DNA of 10,777 nt, taken from positions 2,823 through 13,599 of the forward strand of contig DFYU01000145.1 in the NCBI GenBank assembly GCA_002383415.1, given 5' to 3'. Shown piece by piece: positions 1-4,950 of this stretch. This stretch comes from Geobacter sp. UBA4074. Lineage in GTDB: Bacteria; Desulfobacterota; Desulfuromonadia; Geobacterales; Pseudopelobacteraceae. The stretch's first letter is position 1. Each line of letters begins with the position of its first letter. Position numbers and translations under genes: made by a program. The notes under the pieces were generated by a model that searched no databases, was not told where the DNA came from, and worked only from the letters and a program-made list of their open reading frames with translations.

Positions 1-113
1 TAGTGGACGCCTTCCAGTAACACCGAATCCAGAAGATATTGCCGGATGTAGCGTACGTTGTAGTGCAGTCGGCTGGACAGTTCCTCGGTTGTTAGAAAAG
101 ATTGTGTGGCCAT
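1..113 (-). CDS. Excisionase-like HTH DNA-binding protein (partial)
   Basis: This gene runs off the left edge of the window. Only its first 37 codons are visible, beginning MATQSFLTTEELSSRL. The ATG at 113-111 sits behind a strong GGAGG ribosome site (minus strand, around 125-121). The start 'LTTEELSSRLHYNVRYIRQY' resembles the N-terminal helix-turn-helix of MerR-like excisionases and helix-turn-helix_17 proteins, in which a 'tt.E.A..L.vs..tV..w' pattern introduces a winged-helix DNA-binding domain. Such proteins act as recombination directionality factors or small regulators on mobile elements. It is transcribed divergently from an XRE-type repressor and has a good promoter in the shared intergenic region, which suits an element-control switch. 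The C-terminal part is outside the window, so the exact role is open. Confidence 0.6.
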   Translation of the reverse strand, partial: MATQSFLTTEELSSRLHYNVRYIRQYLLDSVLLEGVH

Positions 114-147
114 GTTGTTTCCTCCCATGTGTATTAAGTCTGTCTCG

Positions 148-176
148 ACCTTACTATGCACTAATGTGCTTGTCAA
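148..176 (-). promoter_or_regulatory. Sigma-70-type promoter of the leftward HTH gene
   Basis: On the minus strand a perfect -35 box TTGACA (176-171) is followed after a 17-base spacer by TAAGGT (153-148). It points at the leftward HTH gene whose ATG is at 113. The -35 box lies inside a palindrome, so repressor binding there would block it. Confidence 0.6.
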
Positions 177-180
177 GCAC
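158..180. promoter_or_regulatory. Overlapping palindromic operators in the divergent promoter
   Basis: Two palindromes share bases. GCAC-TAAT-GTGC occupies 158-169, and GTGCTTG-T-CAAGCAC (7-bp perfect arms, one-base centre) occupies 166-180. Further GTGC/GCAC half-sites lie to the right, e.g. GTGCAT at 195-200. The second palindrome covers the -35 box of the leftward promoter. The natural candidate binder is the adjacent XRE repressor; this is inferred from position. Confidence 0.55.
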
Positions 181-268
181 AAAAATACACAAACGTGCAT
201 GACTTGTGGTTTTTGTGGTAAATAATGATGGGTTTGTGTATGGTGTGAAAAAAATAGGAGGTACTGAT

Positions 269-529
269 TTGATACGCTTTCGGCTTCGTGAAATGATTAT
301 TGATAAGGAATTTACAGAGGGGAGGAGAATAACGTTTGAAGAAATTTCGCAAGGAACCGGCATCCAGCGTACAACCCTTTCTAGGATTGCCGGGCAACGC
401 GGCTACAATACGACTACCGACAATATTGACAAGTTGTGCCGTTATTTTGGTTGTAGCGTTGATAAGCTGATGGAATACGTCCCTGATGAGGAGCTGAGCG
501 GCGTCGCTGAACAATCAGTCAAACAATGA
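269..529 (+). CDS. XRE/Cro-CI family transcriptional repressor
   Basis: An 86-residue cytoplasmic DNA-binding protein. The start chosen is TTG at 269, because a consensus GGAGGT lies at 257-262 with six bases between. An upstream in-frame GTG at 206 would add residues unlike the family. Residues 22-46 form the helix-turn-helix (ITFEEISQGTGIQRTTLSRI), followed by 'GQRGYNTTTDNIDKLCRYFGC', typical of compact Cro/CI-like regulators in which the helix-turn-helix is followed by 'L..IC..f.c.v.dLmeyvp'. Its neighbours are a divergent excisionase-like gene and palindromic operators between the two, so it probably represses that gene and perhaps itself. It could be a prophage or integrative-element repressor; no integrase is visible in the window to confirm this. 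Confidence 0.8.
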   Translation: MIRFRLREMIIDKEFTEGRRITFEEISQGTGIQRTTLSRIAGQRGYNTTTDNIDKLCRYFGCSVDKLMEYVPDEELSGVAEQSVKQ

Positions 530-562
530 TTACTCACTGCATCGTACCGTCGCGGCTATCTA

Positions 563-700
563 AAAGCACCTCAAAGCACCTGCCTCGTAAACTGTTTACA
601 GCTCCGGTAGCAAACGGCTGATCAATCCCTATAGCTACTCAAGTAAATGTAACCGTAAATGGCATTATGTTACTTTGTCTTGTCAACTATTAGTTTACAT
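563..700. repeat. Short repeats and GTAAAC/GTTTAC palindrome upstream of the phosphoesterase-antitoxin island
   Basis: The 239-base gap before the first phosphoesterase gene is AT-rich and contains short repeated elements. A tandem AAAGCACCT occurs at 563-571 and 573-581. A perfect palindrome GTAAAC-T-GTTTAC lies at 587-599. GTAAATG occurs at 643-649 and 655-661. AAGTAA (641-646) is matched by TTACTT (670-675), and GTTTAC recurs at 693-698. These could be operator sites. No good -35/-10 pair stands out. Confidence 0.3.
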
Positions 701-768
701 TGAGTTTTTTCCGTTTCTTGCTTCTGATAAAAGTTGACCGCTCCCCCCACATGCAGCTATCCTGTGTC

Positions 769-1362
769 ATGGCAATCATCATTTCCGACATACACGCAGA
801 CATCAAAAAAGCTCAGGCATTCCTCTCTTTCAAGCCTGACGCCGAACATATCTTTCTGGGAGATCTGATCGATTCCCGTGACCCCAAAGTCACCTTCGAA
901 GAAGAACTTGCCTGCCTTGAGTTGATCCTCGCCTCAGACGCCACACTTATCTGGGGCAACCATGACTTGGCTTATACGCGACTGCGGCCTTGGGGGGCGT
1001 TCACCCGGTTTCAAGTCCTGCCGCAAGAACTGACAAACCAGTACAAAGACAGCAGCGATTACCTCCGATCCTGTTACCAGGAGACGGGAGGGGATCTGTA
1101 CGCCGTCCAACTGTTCATCGACAGGATACAACCCCATTTCGAACGCTTCAAAGCAGCTCATGCCGTTGACGGCTGGCTTTGCACGCATTCCGGACTTTCT
1201 AAAGCTGTCACAAAAGAACTTCCTGACTGCCCGATGGACTCAGGCGACCCGGCAAAGGTCGCGGCCTACCTGAACGAAGAGTTTCTGCGTGAGAGCCGTA
1301 AGTACAAAAGCCGAAAGGCGGCAAGCACCTGGAATACGGAGTGGGCCCACTGTTCTCAGTGA
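769..1362 (+). CDS. PPP-type metallophosphoesterase, N-terminal part (frameshifted)
   Basis: This reads 197 residues from the ATG at 769; no clear ribosome site precedes it, and 751 or TTG 700 are alternative starts. It carries the di-metal motifs of the phosphoprotein-phosphatase/ApaH-like branch of calcineurin-type phosphoesterases: SDIHAD (D7, H9), GDLIDSRD (D32), GNHD (63-66) and THSGL (H140). Members hydrolyse phosphomonoesters or dinucleoside polyphosphates; the substrate here is unknown. The last expected motif, GHTP, is absent from this frame but present in the next reading frame (1341-1574). The gene is therefore interrupted by a frameshift somewhere in about 1302-1360, after which this frame adds a short unrelated tail (WAHCSQ). 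Without the final metal-ligand histidine the product should be inactive, unless the shift is a sequencing error or is bypassed. Confidence 0.75.
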   Translation: MAIIISDIHADIKKAQAFLSFKPDAEHIFLGDLIDSRDPKVTFEEELACLELILASDATLIWGNHDLAYTRLRPWGAFTRFQVLPQELTNQYKDSSDYLRSCYQETGGDLYAVQLFIDRIQPHFERFKAAHAVDGWLCTHSGLSKAVTKELPDCPMDSGDPAKVAAYLNEEFLRESRKYKSRKAASTWNTEWAHCSQ

Positions 1363-1574
1363 GCCGGACTCGGGGCGGATCAGACGAGTATGGCGGCATC
1401 TTCTGGTATGACCATAAGCGAGAGCTTGTCAGGCCCGATTCACGGGTTAGGCAAATCTTCGGCCACACCCCGATTGAAGGGCCATTGAAAAAGGAAACAT
1501 GGGTCAACATCAACATCGAGTGCGGTTGCTGGATATTTGATACGGAGGCCGACGATTTTGTGCTGCTCAAGTGA
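1341..1574 (+). pseudogene. PPP-type metallophosphoesterase, C-terminal part in a shifted frame
   Basis: This frame continues the preceding phosphoesterase, shifted by -1. It reads 'GPLFSVSRTRGGSDEYGGIF', then 'VRQIFGHTPIEGP', which supplies the GHTP histidine motif that closes the active site in ApaH/PP1-like enzymes, and ends at a TGA at 1572-1574. The frame is open back to a stop at 1299-1301, so the shift must lie between there and 1360. No strong X-XXY-YYZ slippery heptamer is in register in that stretch, so a single-base loss or sequence error is likelier than programmed slippage. It has no convincing ribosome site of its own. Its last 17 bases overlap the start of the antitoxin-like gene, as expected for coupled genes of one operon. 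Confidence 0.65.
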
Positions 1575-1944
1575 AAACAGCCCCCTGGGTGGTGACAAGC
1601 AACTGGTGCTCACTAAGGCAGTGCTGAGAGCCGCTGAGCAGCTGAATATCTCGACGGCACAGCTTGCATCAGTCCTTGGCGTCGGCCGGACTACAGGTGA
1701 ACACCTTGTCTCTGGCAACTACGAACTTTCCACGACCAAAAAGGAATGGGAGCTTGGTGCGCTCTTAGTGCGGATGTATCTGGCCCTGGACGTCTTAGTG
1801 AGTGGCTCCCAGGCCGATGCTCAAAAATGGCTGAACTCAGGGAATGCTGCTTTGGGGGGTCAAAAACCAATCCAGCTGATTCCCACCGTAGAGGGGCTTG
1901 TGCGGGTGGTGCAGTACTTGGAATCAAGTATCCGGCCCCGATAG
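1558..1944 (+). CDS. Xre/MbcA/ParS family antitoxin (DUF2384-type)
   Basis: A 128-residue protein of the COG5642 antitoxin family. The start is taken as TTG 1558 because GGAGG at 1544-1548 is nine bases upstream. Residues 18-60 ('TKAVLRAAEQLNISTAQLAS' onward) form the Xre helix-turn-helix. Residues 75-124 form the toxin-binding domain, with the hallmark pattern 'WLNSGNAALGGQKPIQLI' followed by 'VEGLVRVVQYL'. In characterised pairs (Xre-RES, MbcTA, ParST) this protein neutralises a RES toxin that degrades or modifies using NAD and represses its own operon. No RES gene follows here. Instead the gene overlaps the end of the phosphoesterase by 17 bases. It may be an orphan, or may pair with the phosphoesterase; the latter is inference. 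Confidence 0.85.
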   Translation: MCCSSENSPLGGDKQLVLTKAVLRAAEQLNISTAQLASVLGVGRTTGEHLVSGNYELSTTKKEWELGALLVRMYLALDVLVSGSQADAQKWLNSGNAALGGQKPIQLIPTVEGLVRVVQYLESSIRPR

Positions 1945-1966
1945 AGGTCAAACTCGACCAAGAGAC

Positions 1967-1993
1967 GAACTGTTTCCATTTTGGAAACAGTTC
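1967..1993. repeat. Perfect 11-bp hairpin between antitoxin gene and next gene
   Basis: GAACTGTTTCC (1967-1977) and GGAAACAGTTC (1983-1993) are perfectly complementary around a five-base loop ATTTT. There is no T-run after it, so it is not a standard intrinsic terminator. As DNA it is an operator-like palindrome lying 23 bases after the antitoxin gene; as RNA it could be a processing or attenuation hairpin. Confidence 0.75.
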
Positions 1994-2059
1994 AATCAGA
2001 AGACCAGGAGCCCCTGGAATCAATCGACAAGTAGTCCTTCGTACAACAAGAGGCATTTC

Positions 2060-2221
2060 ATGGAATTAATGGCAATACAGATAATTACGATTGTAATTGC
2101 TGCACTGGTACTCGCGAGTCAGTATTGGCAGGACTTCAAAGAAAGGCGCGAAAAGAAGATCGACACCCTCCCTTCTCAAAAGGCGAGGTGTTCACGGCGT
2201 CAGCTTCGCATACGTCGCTAG
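2060..2221 (+). CDS. Small single-pass membrane protein
   Basis: Fifty-three residues from the ATG at 2060 (a second ATG is at 2069); an AAGAGG ribosome-site-like stretch lies just upstream at 2048-2053. Residues 4-20 (MAIQIITIVIAALVLAS) form one hydrophobic segment, followed by a strongly basic, charged tail (KERREKK). This layout suggests a membrane-anchored peptide with a cytoplasmic tail. It ends 17 bases before the ATG of the calcineurin-like phosphoesterase and is probably co-transcribed with it. No family is recognised. It could be a partner that places the phosphoesterase near the membrane, or a short membrane toxin; neither is shown by the sequence. Confidence 0.55.
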   Translation: MELMAIQIITIVIAALVLASQYWQDFKERREKKIDTLPSQKARCSRRQLRIRR

Positions 2222-2238
2222 TCAAGGAAGGGCTTGGC

Positions 2239-3030
2239 ATGATCTGGCTCACTGGAGATCTTCATGGCGGTGACTCCGCTTGGCACATTTCCTCATCCCG
2301 CTTCAAGGAAGGACAGCGGGGAGATGTTGTAATCTGCCTGGGGGACCTGGGCGGCGTCTGGTACCATGATTACCATACCAATGAAAAACACCGTCGCCGA
2401 GAAGACTTCTTTCTGGACTCACAACTTCGCAAACGCTTCCTCTGGTTAGCCGTTGACGGCAACCATGAAAACTTCGCCAGGCTGTTTGGTGGCGAGTTTC
2501 CGCTGGTGGATATCTTCGGCGGCAGAGCCTATAAAATCAGAGAACACGTCTATTACCTGAAACGTGGCGATATCTTCACCATTGAAGGGCAGACATTTCT
2601 GGCCTTCGGCGGCGCAAGCAGCCATGACAGGTTTGGAGCAAAAGTCAGATCGCTGTCTTGGGGCAGAGGCTATGATTATACCCTACCTCGAAAAGAGGGG
2701 ATCGACTGGTGGCCAGAAGAGCAAGCGAATCAGGAGGACTACGACAACGCCTGCAGGAATCTGGATGCAGTCGGCTGGAAGGTGGACCATGTGATCACTC
2801 ACACCTGCCCGGCAAGCATGAGGAGGCACTTTTTAGAGAGCAGCAACTCCAGAAAACCAGATCCAACAGAAGACATCCTGGAAAGCATATACAAACGGCT
2901 CACTTTTAGAACGTGGCATCTTGGACACTTTCATATTGATAACCAGGTAGACTTGTTTGAGTGTCATTACAGCAGGGTAAAGCCGCTAACCTGGCATGAA
3001 TCAGACAAAAAACAGGAGTTTGAGATTTGA
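2239..3030 (+). CDS. Calcineurin-like metallophosphoesterase
   Basis: An intact 263-residue enzyme. ATG 2239 is chosen because AAGGAAGG lies about seven bases before it; the open frame further upstream lacks family character and overlaps the small membrane gene. All metal motifs are present in order: GDLHG (D7, H9), GDLGG (35-39), GNHE (74-77), THTCP (H188) and GHFH (229-232). The signature 'WWPEEQ' near residue 157 and the late 'VDHVITHTCP' resemble a subfamily of stand-alone phosphoesterases found in accessory and phage-like DNA. It would hydrolyse a phosphodiester or phosphomonoester with two metal ions; the substrate is unknown. Its stop overlaps the TTG start of the downstream antitoxin-like gene by three bases (TTGA), a sign of translational coupling. 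Confidence 0.85.
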   Translation: MIWLTGDLHGGDSAWHISSSRFKEGQRGDVVICLGDLGGVWYHDYHTNEKHRRREDFFLDSQLRKRFLWLAVDGNHENFARLFGGEFPLVDIFGGRAYKIREHVYYLKRGDIFTIEGQTFLAFGGASSHDRFGAKVRSLSWGRGYDYTLPRKEGIDWWPEEQANQEDYDNACRNLDAVGWKVDHVITHTCPASMRRHFLESSNSRKPDPTEDILESIYKRLTFRTWHLGHFHIDNQVDLFECHYSRVKPLTWHESDKKQEFEI

Positions 3031-3353
3031 CCTGCATCCACCAGGAAAAACCAGAAAAACAACAATCAATGGTCATGCAGCTGTTTGAACACTGGGCGAT
3101 CAGCGAAGACGAACAGCGCGCCTTGTTAGGTCCTGAAACTGATCCACCAGACCAGCAGCAAGAACGGCTACAACTGCTACTCAGTATTCACGCATGGCTT
3201 CGCACGTTATTTCCCTATAACCGAGACCTGGTTTACGCCTGGGTGACTATAGACAGTGCGGACTTTGGCTGCCGCCCCCTCGACATAATGGTGCGGGGCT
3301 TGGAAGGACTAAAGCGGATTGAGAAACACCTGCGGAACGTGACGGATAGATGA
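3027..3353 (+). CDS. MbcA/ParS-type antitoxin-like protein
   Basis: 108 residues from TTG 3027, preceded by AGGAG at 3014-3018 at eight-base spacing; ATG 3069 is an alternative start. The protein follows the shortened layout of COG5642 antitoxins. 'MQLFEHWAISEDEQRALLG' (17-35) is a helix-turn-helix remnant. A helical core, 'LLSIHAWLRTLFP' (51-63), is followed by 'AWVTIDSADFGCRPLDIMVR' (71-90) and 'GLEGLKRIEKHL', which matches the toxin-binding element W-(x)-F/LGG-(x)-P-L-x-x-M. The Gly-Gly of the family is Gly-Cys here. The gene overlaps the upstream phosphoesterase stop and is followed 15 bases later by a 71-residue HAD-motif gene. It may be the antitoxin or regulator for the phosphoesterase (inferred from the overlap), since no RES toxin is nearby. 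Confidence 0.75.
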   Translation: MTCIHQEKPEKQQSMVMQLFEHWAISEDEQRALLGPETDPPDQQQERLQLLLSIHAWLRTLFPYNRDLVYAWVTIDSADFGCRPLDIMVRGLEGLKRIEKHLRNVTDR

Positions 3354-3368
3354 CCAAAGGAGATGACT

Positions 3369-3584
3369 GTGAAACGCTCCAGGATAACGCTATTTGATCT
3401 TGATGGGACACTTGCCAATTCTGACGGTCAGCTGCTCAAGGACCAGCAACGGATCGCTTCACCCAATGACTTGACTGAACCTGCGTATGACATCGCCGAG
3501 CTTACCAGCAGGATGGCCAAGGAGAACAGACCTGACCCAGAGGATGTCGATTTTGGGGAACCTGTCGGGAAGGAAAAGCTGTGA
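3369..3584 (+). CDS. 71-residue protein with only HAD motif I
   Basis: GTG 3369 is preferred over ATG 3363 because the AAAGGAG at 3356-3362 then has six-base spacing; it would touch the ATG directly. The N-terminus 'ITLFDLDGTLANSDG' is an exact HAD-superfamily motif I with both aspartates (DxDGT), but the protein ends after 71 residues. The Thr/Ser of motif II, the Lys of motif III and the acidic motif IV are therefore missing. HAD phosphatases usually exceed 150 residues, so it is either a fragment or a degenerate remnant. The tail 'EDVDFGEPVGKE' resembles the C-terminal tails of some small AbrB/VapB-type antitoxins, which may be chance. It lies 15 bases after the second antitoxin-like gene, probably in the same transcript. 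Confidence 0.55.
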   Translation: MKRSRITLFDLDGTLANSDGQLLKDQQRIASPNDLTEPAYDIAELTSRMAKENRPDPEDVDFGEPVGKEKL

Positions 3585-3612
3585 GATTAGACGGGAGCCG
3601 TGAGACAAGTTG

Positions 3613-3627
3613 TTCGGAAATTCCGAA
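3613..3627. repeat. 15-bp palindrome next to the stop of the minus-strand membrane peptide
   Basis: TTCGGAA-A-TTCCGAA is a perfect palindrome with 7-bp arms and a one-base centre. It lies immediately beyond the stop of the minus-strand peptide gene (3628-3729) and 28 bases after the HAD-motif gene. It may be a protein-binding site or part of a weak bidirectional terminator: GAATC at 3626-3630 can also pair with GATTC at 3636-3640 before TTTTT on the plus strand. Confidence 0.45.
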
Positions 3628-3729
3628 TCACTGGCGATTCCGTTTTTGGCGGTAGATGGCGTAGACAACACCGGCGCCCAAAACAAGCACCACAAACATA
3701 GACCAAAGGAATGCTCCAAATGGTGTCAT
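3628..3729 (-). CDS. 33-residue hydrophobic membrane peptide
   Basis: The minus-strand ATG at 3729-3727 is preceded by a near-perfect ribosome site AAGGAGG (3741-3735) at five-base spacing, the strongest in this part of the window. The peptide has 33 residues: a short N-terminus (MTPFGAF), one hydrophobic span of about 17 residues (LWSMFVVLVLGAGVVYAIY) and a basic tail (RQKRNRQ), followed by TGA. It is shorter than most gene callers accept. Single-span peptides with basic tails include type I toxins and small subunits or chaperones of membrane complexes. No function can be assigned. It is convergent with the HAD-motif gene and divergent from the third antitoxin-like gene, with an AT-rich stretch (about 3745-3840) between that could hold promoters for both. 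Confidence 0.6.
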   Translation of the reverse strand: MTPFGAFLWSMFVVLVLGAGVVYAIYRQKRNRQ

Positions 3730-3759
3730 GATATCCTCCTTGCTGGCGTTAAACCCGAA

Positions 3760-3840
3760 TTATGATCTTTTATTCTGTAGACAATAATTTTATGGTTTTC
3801 AAAATAAAAAACAATAATTCTGTAATAACAGCGTGTTGAG
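3760..3840. promoter_or_regulatory. AT-rich divergent intergenic region with repeated ACAATAATT
   Basis: Between the minus-strand peptide and the third antitoxin-like gene, AT content rises sharply. ACAATAATT occurs at 3780-3788 and again at about 3810-3818, each near an ATTCTGTA element. Several near-consensus -10 boxes exist on both strands, but no pair is convincing enough to name. It is the most likely place for both promoters and perhaps an operator. Confidence 0.35.
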
Positions 3841-3857
3841 CCAAATTGAGGAGCCGT

Positions 3858-4265
3858 ATGCCCTGCCCGGCAACTGATCTTAATCGAAGTAAAGCCCTTC
3901 TTAAACTCGCCATCAACCTCTTTGGCAAATGGGAGCTGACGGAAACGGAGCGGCATGATTTGCTTGGTCCGGACGATGAATTAGAAGACCGTGCCGGCTG
4001 GCTGCTTTCGATCCACAAGGCGTTGCGGCTGCTTTATCAGGAAAACCTTGAGATCTGCTACTCTTGGGTAAAAAGACGCAACCAGGTATTTGACAACCAG
4101 ACACCGCTTCAAGTCATGCTGCACTCCGGGATCCCAGGGATGAAGGCCGTAGCGTTCCACTTGGACAGCCGGATCTTTGACTCTGGGTCAGGCAAGCCAC
4201 GTGAAGGATGGGAAAAGGCTTTTAAAGCCATGCATGCTGCGGGTGAAGATGAGTTGCTGGAGTAA
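3858..4265 (+). CDS. Orphan MbcA/ParS-type antitoxin-like protein
   Basis: 135 residues from ATG 3858, with GAGGAG at 3848-3853. It has the same architecture as the protein at 3027-3353 and is probably its paralogue. 'INLFGKWELTETERHDLLGP' (19-38) corresponds to 'MQLFEHWAISEDEQRALLGP' there. 'GWLLSIHKALRLLYQ' matches 'LLLSIHAWLRTLFP'. 'SWVKRRNQVFDNQTPLQVML' (69-88) followed by 'GIPGMKAVAFHL' matches its toxin-binding element, although the family Gly-Gly is replaced by Asp-Asn. A C-terminal extension of about 25 residues, acidic at the end (GEDELLE), is extra. No toxin gene is adjacent on the same strand; the next gene is a membrane hydrolase 183 bases away. It may act in trans on the island's other partners or be a relic of a lost pair. 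Confidence 0.7.
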   Translation: MPCPATDLNRSKALLKLAINLFGKWELTETERHDLLGPDDELEDRAGWLLSIHKALRLLYQENLEICYSWVKRRNQVFDNQTPLQVMLHSGIPGMKAVAFHLDSRIFDSGSGKPREGWEKAFKAMHAAGEDELLE

Positions 4266-4277
4266 GTTTGGAATATC

Positions 4278-4316
4278 GTGGTTATACCATGGACCGCAAA
4301 AACATGGTATAACCGC
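4278..4316. repeat. Long perfect hairpin downstream of the orphan antitoxin-like gene
   Basis: GGTTATACCATG (4280-4291) pairs perfectly with CATGGTATAACC (4303-4314) around an 11-base loop. One G-T wobble and one further G-C pair extend it to 14 bp. It lies 14 bases after the orphan antitoxin-like gene. There is no T-run after it, so Rho-independent termination would be atypical. It could be an mRNA-stabilising hairpin, an operator or a recombination-related site. The rest of the 183-base gap (to 4448) shows nothing else clear. Confidence 0.75.
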
Positions 4317-4448
4317 CGGCCTTCGATCTAGCTGCGATGGCGTGTGTTTCTCGCCGCTTTTCTCCTAGTGGCAACAGCGTCGATAATAATCACCACAAGG
4401 GAGACAAGGCCTATCGAAATTTAATACTTAGGAGCCTTGAGGCACCCC

Positions 4449-4913
4449 TTGAAACTTCGTAACCACGTCATTCTCACTACCTGCATCGTGTATTCTGTAA
4501 CCGGAAACGTGATCGGGGCCTGTGCTGCTGCAGCCGGCTCACTACTTCCTGCAGCGGTTGGGAAGAAGTATCATCGGTACAGCCATTTTATCTGGCCGTG
4601 GTTTCTGGTTACTGGCTTAGCCTGGTACCTGCTCAGGGTAGTTGAATACCGGCCTCTTCCGCTGTACATTACCTTCTTCCTGCTCAGTGGTGCGGTCTTG
4701 CACATACTGACCGATATTTTGAGTGATGCTGGCATTCCAGCACTGTCACCGGAGGGAGAAAAGTATGCCCTCGGCTTGTATAAAAGCGGCACTCGATGGG
4801 AGACCATCACACTAACGGGACTGCTCGCCGTGTTTGGCTGCTTTGCCTTTTGGCAGGGCTACTTGAGTGCCGATCACGTTATGACCCAGATCAAGCTATT
4901 GGCAGCTTTTTGA
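4449..4913 (+). CDS. YdjM/DUF457-like inner-membrane metal-dependent hydrolase
   Basis: About 154 residues with several hydrophobic segments (roughly 7-35, 47-64, 70-90, 120-140). TTG 4449 is preferred, with GAGG six bases upstream; TTG 4437 is the alternative, since AGGAG at 4430-4434 is only two bases from it. Conserved histidines and aspartate resemble the YdjM/DUF457 family: an N-terminal His (H6), 'HRYSHF' (42-47, compare HRxxTHS) and 'GAVLHILTDILSDAGIPALS' (81-100, compare SHxxxDxxTxxGxxxLxP). The Asp that usually follows GSLLP is Ala here. In E. coli YdjM is a LexA-regulated membrane protein; the enzymatic function of the family is poorly known. It lies 37 bases before the deoxyribosyltransferase-like gene and is likely co-transcribed with it. 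Confidence 0.65.
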   Translation: MKLRNHVILTTCIVYSVTGNVIGACAAAAGSLLPAAVGKKYHRYSHFIWPWFLVTGLAWYLLRVVEYRPLPLYITFFLLSGAVLHILTDILSDAGIPALSPEGEKYALGLYKSGTRWETITLTGLLAVFGCFAFWQGYLSADHVMTQIKLLAAF

Positions 4914-4950
4914 AGCCTAGACCAGTCCATAATTCAAGGAACGATCAGCC

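Noticed and set aside
1302..1345. Programmed -1 frameshift in the first phosphoesterase
   Set aside because: No in-register X-XXY-YYZ heptamer is present in the overlap of the two frames; CGA-AAG-GCG contains only a weak A-AAG. A mutation or read error is simpler.
1208..2056. Several 90-120-residue minus-strand open frames
   Set aside because: They lie antisense to the phosphoesterase and antitoxin genes and show the low-complexity Pro/Ser/Arg composition of shadow frames.
3626..3646. Intrinsic terminator (GAATC/GATTC stem then TTTTT)
   Set aside because: The stem is only five perfect pairs and AT-rich, so it is too weak to call. It also overlaps the coding end of the minus-strand peptide.
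4328..4396. Minus-strand reading with a hydrophobic start and basic end (about 22 residues from GTG)
   Set aside because: It resembles the other small membrane peptides but has no ribosome site and no good start codon for the full hydrophobic part, so it cannot be supported.
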